A DNA stretch of 64,000 nt. Origin: Canna indica (Eukaryota; Streptophyta; Magnoliopsida; Zingiberales; Cannaceae). Shown here in pieces: positions 58,076 through 64,000 of the stretch. A model generated the notes under the pieces. That model searched no databases. It was not told the DNA's origin and worked only from the letters and a program-made list of their open reading frames with translations. The stretch is taken from positions 4,528,501 to 4,592,500 of the forward strand of contig CP136895.1 of assembly GCA_034359265.1 (NCBI GenBank), written 5' to 3'. The stretch's first letter is position 1. Each line of letters opens with the position of its first letter. Made by a program: the position numbers and the translations under genes.

Positions 58076-58819
58076 GGGTGCTGCTCTGCATGGCTAACAG
58101 TCCAAATCCAAGGCCATAATGCACGTAGTTTTTTCTTTTGGCTCCGAAACAACTAAAGTTGGTGTGAAACGTGGACTTCCCAAAGGAAGGTGGCCGGCCA
58201 ACCACTGCATAGAATTCCTTTTTGACACGTGGGTGGCAACATATATTATACATGTCGCTTTTATATGGTTTCTTTCTTTCATTTGAAAACCGTACGCTAA
58301 AGTAGATTCTATCAGTGACTCCCAGCACAATCAATTACGTTGACTAGATCGAGAACTTTCGAATACGACGTTCCCACCAAATGACAAATCTCATATTGGA
58401 TCGACATATGCAGCTTAGTCACTCAGCGTGTTTTCTGTACAATTTTGGATACATATGAGCAATAATGAACAATGATTGCTACACATAGAAACGCTAGAGA
58501 CGAGAGAAAGCAATTTGATCCGATTAGATTAGTGCAGTAATGTGTTGGGCAGTGATCAACTAAAGAAAGACACTGACTTATTTGTGCACTAGCTGATCGA
58601 GGGCACATGGATTCCATGTATAATAAAAGAAGAGAGAGTTGTTGGGTTTCACATTCCAAAACGTATATATAAAGGAAGGCCTACAGGTTTCTGAGGCGAG
58701 CGGAGCCGCCACGTCGTACGTGGAGAGGGTGAGCTGAACACCGCTTGCTATCTATTAGGGAAGAAGATATATAAAATGGCCATCTCTCTCAACGTCAGAG
58801 AGACTACTGCATGCGCGCA
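58076..58819. other. Upstream region of GRP copy 2
   Basis: Presumed promoter DNA. ACACGTGG (about 58226) is a G-box/ABRE-like core. Nothing else can be supported. Confidence 0.4.
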
Positions 58820-58827
58820 CCTACTCC

Positions 58828-59336
58828 TACGGCTGAGCAAAATTCGATCTGATCTAAAAAAATTGAAAAAATTGATCTGAAAATTTATTTTGGGTCAGAT
58901 TATTCGGGTATATTAGGTCGGGTCGGATTATATTTTTAAAATTTTCATCTACTATTTTGGGTCGGGTCGGGTTCGGGTGAAAATTCTATTTAATCCGACT
59001 CGATCCGATTTTAAGTTAAATACATATTTATGTTATATATATTGATAAAGATGGTGTTGGATTTGTAGTAAGAAGTGTGGAGATAAAATTTAAGAAGTCT
59101 TGAATTCAAGTCATACTTGAGTTATAATTTTAATATAATTGTTCACTTTTTAATCACCATTTTCAAGATGAATTTTATTATTTTTATTTTTCTAAACCGA
59201 ATTCGGGTTATTTTTTTAGGATTATTCGGGTCGAGCCCCGATTAAAAAATCGGATCAGGTCGGGTATAATTTTTTTAAAAATTTTGGGTTAATAACCGAT
59301 CGGGTCGGGTCTCGACCTGCCCGATGCTCAACCATA
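58828..59336. mobile_element. hAT-type MITE, first of a back-to-back pair
   Basis: 509 bp. Ends TACGGCTGAGCAAAATTCG and, inverted, TATGGTTGAGCATCGGGC. Exact 8-bp duplication CCTACTCC at 58820-58827 and 59337-59344. Interior rich in GGGTCGGGTCGG and its complement. Confidence 0.85.
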
Positions 59337-59344
59337 CCTACTCC

Positions 59345-59757
59345 TAGGGGTGTCCATTGTTCGGTTCACACCGAACAGAACCTAATTTTTTTTGGTTCGA
59401 TTTAGTTTCAGCGATTGCGGGTTCGGTTTTTGACCCGAACCGAATCCGAATTTTGGGTTTTCGTTCTCGAATTTCGGGAATCGACCCAAACCGAAAACTG
59501 AATTAATTAGAAAATATTATATATATTTTTAATTTTTAACCCAGGTAAGTAAATAAATATTGGGTAATAATTTTTAATCGAATTAATTAAAATTTTGGTT
59601 TTCGGATTGGAAACCGAACCGAATAATTTCGGTTCAAGTTAAATCGGTTTAGGTATAATTTGGTTCGGATTCAAATTAAAATTTCGGTAGAAAAAACATT
59701 CCAATTTAATTTAATTCAATTTAATTAAATTCGGTTTAAATCGAATCGACAGCCCTA
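59345..59757. mobile_element. hAT-type MITE, second of a back-to-back pair
   Basis: 413 bp. Ends TAGGGGTGTCCATTGTTCGG and, inverted, TAGGGCTGTCGATTCGATTT. It directly follows CCTACTCC, which is also the right duplication of the first MITE; its own right flank TCTGCTCC (59758-59765) matches six of eight bases. Interior has AACCGAACCG and CGGTTC phrases. Confidence 0.8.
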
Positions 59758-59765
59758 TCTGCTCC

Positions 59766-62045
59766 CACCGAGGATGTTATAATTCAAACGCCTACTATAC
59801 GCATCATCTCTTCTAGGTCAATTCCAATTGACCGATGATGCCGGTGATTGTTTATTTAATCCATTATTCTATCTTTTTTTCTGAAATCCACACAGCTTGA
59901 ATTGCACTACCGTACGTCTCTATCTCCGTCCGGTGGCCAGCTGTACCACTTTACTAGCTAGCTACTATGTACATATAGCTAGCTAGTGTGCTGTGGATCA
60001 CTCGGTCTTGACTTGCTTGATTATTGCAGCAATTAATTAATTCAGCTGCAGTAGTGCTGCTCACTGAATTCTTCATTTTTCTCTGTCAAATTGTTTTGAT
60101 TAATCCAGATGAAGTACTGTCTGTAATTGACTTGTTGAGCGATATATATGCCACGTAGTGAGATTATTTGCTCGTCGGCATGCAGGATATGAATATCAAA
60201 TGGCAAGAAAAAGCCGAACGATCTTCTAAAATTTCTTAATTTGTTACTTTCTTCTTTGGTAATGACATGAATAATGGAGATTCGACGATATTTAATTTAA
60301 AAAATCATTATTTTTGCTAAACATAATTAAACTTTATTCAGTGGCTAAAATAACTAAGTACGTACTCAGCATAGAGAAAGATAATAAACATTTCACTATA
60401 TGACTAGTTTTGCTAACAAACAACTAGCTAGCTTAATACACTCTAACTTATATGTTGTATTACAAAATTCCACTAAAAAAATTAATTAAATACCGATGCT
60501 GAATCATCGTCTAAAATCAAAAACACTTGTGGGTGCTAAGAAATTATTTGTCTAAAAAATATAGGGAGAAGGAGCGGAATTACACTTGGCAGGAGGGGAC
60601 AATTGCATACCATATTGTTAGTTTAACGGGCTACCGACGGAAATTAGACGATATGATTGAATTAAAATAAATATCTTAGTACATATATACAAATGAGATA
60701 AATAAAACTACATAAAATAAGACATATAAAAATACATATAGATAAAAATATATGTCATAATTAAGAAAAATACGTGAAAGTACGTACTATATTAGATATT
60801 TTTTCTAAAAAACATTACAAGATGTTGCAGTAGCAATAAAGCTGGTATGTTAAATATGTTAAATATCAACAATGCATGAAAATATTAAATATCAACAAGA
60901 TGATCAATGAATAATACTATCAAATATTACATCATGAGTGCCAATATGGTATACCTAATATTCTAGCATTATCAATCGTGTCATCATCTAAAATCACAAT
61001 CTTTCCCTTCGCATCATCGATCAAGTTCACCAATCATTTTCTTAAAAAGAAATGCAATCAAAATTTCAAATGATATGTATGACTAAACCGTATTAAATTT
61101 ATGATATATACAAATAATTGTATTTCAAAAATGTCAAATAAAAAATAATTAGAAATTATTATTTGATATATAAATTTTGTCAAAAATATAATTTAGTAAA
61201 ATATTAAATAGAGTATGAAAATTTCTCCATTTTATATTCAACCTAATATTTTAACTAAGTATTATCAATGAAATTTATAAAGTTAAATAATATTTCCCAA
61301 ATGGCTTAATTAGTTTTTCATATATAGGAAATTGCACGTCTCAAATAGATAAATATAATATATTGTTAAAACAATTATATATGTTTAAGTAAACAAATAA
61401 ATTAACATTTAAACAACATATGTTTAAGTAAACAATTAATGTATTTAATAACTTTTAAACTATTATACAAATTAAATATATAATATTTTCATATTGATAT
61501 GTAATATCAAAAACAAATGTTTTAACATTTTTATTTTGGAAATATTTCCAAAATTTACACAAAATATATAAATATTAATTTTATTTTTAAAAATTATTTG
61601 AAAATCATTTCACATTGTAAAAATATAATAGGCTCACGATCAAAAAATAATAGTGACCTATTGTACTTGTTATATGGAAATTCAATTAAACTAAAAAATA
61701 ATAAGTAATTATCTTTATTCATTAATGATTATTGTTATTCATTTATTAAAATGTCTTTTCTAATTTAAATATGGTACATCTGTACTTTTATTTTATCATA
61801 TCATACGAAGATTTAACGTTCAATATTTTATATAAGACGGAATCTGTATATATAATTATATATTCCATATGTTTCCTTGCACTTTTGAGAAACGAAGCCA
61901 CTTGTTATTTGTTTTGAAGTACAGTACGTGAGAACTGAGAAATATAGTAGCTGTTCATATACGTATTACAACAGTAGCAGCATGCATAGTGGACATGTAA
62001 CACTAACATCGGGGCTTCTTCTTCTTCATGCAAGGATCTAGTTAA
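59766..62045. other. AT-rich spacer between GRP copies 2 and 3
   Basis: 2.3 kb with no credible coding region and no clear transposon termini. Short local direct repeats (TTAAATATCAACAA near 60860-60900; ATATGTTTAAGTAAACAA near 61378 and 61424). The part next to 62045 is the 3' flank of GRP copy 3. Confidence 0.5.
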
Positions 62046-63053
62046 TTAGGGCTGCCACACGCCACCTTCTCCTTCTCCATAGCCGGGACCATGACCTCCG
62101 CCACCGCCCCCGTATCCTCCACCATGAGCACCGCCGCCTTCACCGTACCTGGCGCCACCTCCTTCTCCATGCCCGCCGCCACCTCCACCGCCTCCACCCC
62201 TTCCATACCCTCCACCGTGAGCGCCACCACCTTCACCATGCCCGGATCGACCACCTTCTCCATACCCCGATCCCCTCCCGCTCCCATGCCCGCCGCCGCC
62301 TTCACCACCTCCGCCCCTTCCATACCCTCCACCGTGAGCGCCACCACCTTCGCCGTGCCCGGATCCACCATCTTCTCCATGCCCCGATCCGCTCCCGCTC
62401 CCATGTCCGCCGCCGCCTCCACCACCTCCGCCTCTTCCATACCCTCCTCCACCGTGAGCGCCGCCACCTTCACCGTGCCCGGATCCACCACCTTTTCCCC
62501 TTCCATACTCTACGCCGTGACCGCTGCCACCTTCACCGTGTCCGGATCCACCTCCTTCTCCATGGCCTCTCCCGCTTCCATGCTCACCGCCGGCGCCTCC
62601 GCCACCCCCACCACCGTGGCCCCTTCCGTACCCTCCACCATGAGCTCCGCCACCTTCACCGTACCCAGACCCGCCACCTTCACCATACCCCGATCCACTT
62701 CCATGCCCACCTCCGCCTCCTCCACCTCCGCCCTTTCCGTATCCCCCACCATGAGCTCCTCCACCTTCCCCATACCCTGACCCGCCGCCTTCGCCAAACC
62801 CGGATCCACTTCCGCTACCTTCACCACCTCCTCCCCTTCCATACCCTCCGCCATGACCGATGACACCGTCCCCGTCTCCATGTCCGCTCCCACTTCCATG
62901 ACCACCACCTGCACCACCGCCACCTCCCTTTTCATAGCCCTCGCCATCGCCGTGTTCTCTGTGGGAAAGTTTGCTAAGTCGGGATGCATTGCAAAGCCCA
63001 ATGCTAATTAGCAACACCAGGAAAGCAAGCGCAAGAAGCTTATTATGAGCCAT
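62046..63053 (-). CDS. Secreted glycine-rich protein (GRP copy 3)
   Basis: Intronless, 335 residues from the ATG at 63053. Signal peptide LLALAFLVLLISIGLCNA, probably cleaved before SRLSK, then a short charged segment (SHREHGDGEGYEKG). About ten Gly/His/Ser/Tyr blocks follow, of the type GEGGGAHGGGYGRGGGGGGG, with GHGSGSGYGEGGGSG spacers. The C-terminus is GEGEGGVWQP, unlike the GNGHY of the other two copies, and His is much commoner, so it is a diverged paralogue. Probably a cell-wall structural protein. The TATA box is at 63104-63111. The long plus-strand frames opposite it are shadows of the repeats. Confidence 0.87.
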   Translation of the reverse strand: MAHNKLLALAFLVLLISIGLCNASRLSKLSHREHGDGEGYEKGGGGGAGGGHGSGSGHGDGDGVIGHGGGYGRGGGGEGSGSGSGFGEGGGSGYGEGGGAHGGGYGKGGGGGGGGGHGSGSGYGEGGGSGYGEGGGAHGGGYGRGHGGGGGGGAGGEHGSGRGHGEGGGSGHGEGGSGHGVEYGRGKGGGSGHGEGGGAHGGGGYGRGGGGGGGGGHGSGSGSGHGEDGGSGHGEGGGAHGGGYGRGGGGEGGGGHGSGRGSGYGEGGRSGHGEGGGAHGGGYGRGGGGGGGGGHGEGGGARYGEGGGAHGGGYGGGGGGHGPGYGEGEGGVWQP

Positions 63054-63103
63054 GCTTGCTAGTTAAGGTGATTAGTAAGTGCAATTGTTTTAGAATAGAC
63101 GAG

Positions 63104-63111
63104 TATTTATA
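63104..63111 (-). promoter_or_regulatory. TATA box of GRP copy 3
   Basis: TATAAATA on the minus strand, 51 bp upstream of the ATG, the same layout as the two other GRP genes. Confidence 0.78.
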
Positions 63112-64000
63112 GAGCAACTTGATGCTCACAGTCCACATATCTCCGTACGTGGCGGGACGCGGGTTTCAAAGATGATCATACGTGGGAGTGAGGAAGACTT
63201 GTACTAGCGGCAGTAGTAGTTAGTGGCTTATCTTTTGACTAATCTCACGTTATTTTACTTTATGCCGTGACATATCTTTAAGTGGATATAAAAGAAGCAA
63301 TAATTAATTAATGCAGCACTGGAAAATTTTCTTTACCGCGTAATCTCTTTCAATTATTCGAGCTGATCGTTTCCATCTTCTAATTATATATATGTGCACA
63401 TTTAATTTCTATTTATTAAAAGTTGGAATAGTAGGTTGGTTATTCCATGGAGGACGCAAAGGTCAGATGACCTCGGACTATAGAGGAAGTATTAGGGTTA
63501 CATGTGTCAATCTGAAGCAGGATGAAGTTGAATTGCTTTTGACAAAGTTGTAATTAGTGTCGAGAAAGAATCCACGTTACTTTTGACTTAATTGGCATAA
63601 GATCGCATTAAAGTTGTTGTCGGCAATACTAACTGACGGCGGTATGAAAGCTTTACTTGAACGACTGCAAAACGCTTAAAATAGTATTATATTAGCGTGG
63701 GTGACATGGTTTACAGTGATAAAATGCAAGTCTACAGCGGATACACGTGGAAAGCCTGGAGCATATTGAGCATTCTGCATGTCATCTTCATACAAAGGTT
63801 GTATCGGTGAATGTGGCAAATGGTGGCATCCAGCTATATATAATTTTTTAAAATTTGCATGTATAGCATTTATTGGGTTCTCGAAGATTACTTAAGGCAT
63901 ATGATAGTATTAATACTTGAAGCAAAAAAAATTGACTACAGCCCTTAAGAGTTAATGAGGCGTTTAGCATTTGTTGATAATTTAGTCTTTAAATCATTTG
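63112..64000. other. Upstream region of GRP copy 3, no further gene seen
   Basis: Presumed promoter DNA. ATACGTGG near 63178 and ACACGTGG near 63744 are G-box/ABRE-like cores. No open frame of note to the window edge. Confidence 0.4.

Noticed and set aside
62091..62780. 229-codon plus-strand Thr/Ser/Ala frame
   Set aside because: Shadow of GRP copy 3 on the opposite strand, with no signal peptide or domain.
1..64000. tRNA, rRNA, CRISPR array or organelle insertion
   Set aside because: I found no cloverleaf with A and B boxes, no rRNA-like stretch, no regularly spaced repeat-spacer array and no plastid or mitochondrial gene.

Overview
The window is nuclear DNA of a flowering plant. The evidence is a GT-AG/GC-AG intron-rich subtilase, an LSI2-type silicon/metalloid efflux carrier, a STOP1-type zinc-finger factor, secreted glycine-rich wall proteins, and plant-type CACTA, hAT and Copia transposons in AT-rich spacers. 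The wording of the glycine-rich proteins and the LSI2 carrier feels monocot-like to me, but that is an impression, not proof, and I name no species.

Layout. A decayed LINE tail lies at 0.5-0.85 kb. A nine-exon SBT2-type subtilase is on the minus strand (2.2-5.4 kb; I assemble 820 residues). From 5.7 to 28.6 kb there are no host genes, only transposons: an internally rearranged Copia element with intact LTRs and an AAGGG target duplication (13.2-15.4 kb); a hAT-type MITE (15.4-23.1 kb) split by a 7.2 kb CACTA element (15.7-22.9 kb) whose two genes (TNP2 transposase, 1156 aa; Ptta/En/Spm-type protein, 409 aa after splicing) both look open; and several smaller inverted-repeat elements. The three-exon LSI2-like gene (28.9-33.1 kb, plus) and the single-exon STOP1-like gene (35.8-36.9 kb, plus) follow, separated by a 1.5 kb foldback element.

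From 39.5 to 63.1 kb is a minus-strand cluster of three secreted glycine-rich protein genes. The first is a pseudogene whose TATA box sits directly beside a Copia insertion (40.1-45.3 kb). The other two (368 and 335 aa) are open, with signal peptides and good TATA boxes. Between the first and second lie a foldback element, a rearranged 7.1 kb CACTA element inserted into it, and a 1.65 kb CACTA deletion derivative. Between the second and third, two hAT-type MITEs sit back to back, apparently at the same 8-bp target.

How parts relate. The three CACTA copies form one family (shared termini, subterminal CAGCAACGGC repeats, shared genes) ranging from apparently autonomous to rearranged to short non-autonomous. 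Two copies keep a long hairpin 82 bp upstream of the TNP2 start codon. No organelle insertion, rRNA, tRNA or CRISPR was recognised. The most unusual items are the conserved hairpin leader with the 26-bp minisatellite in the CACTA family, the reversed transposase segment in the second copy, the Copia insertion at a TATA box, and the double MITE insertion.
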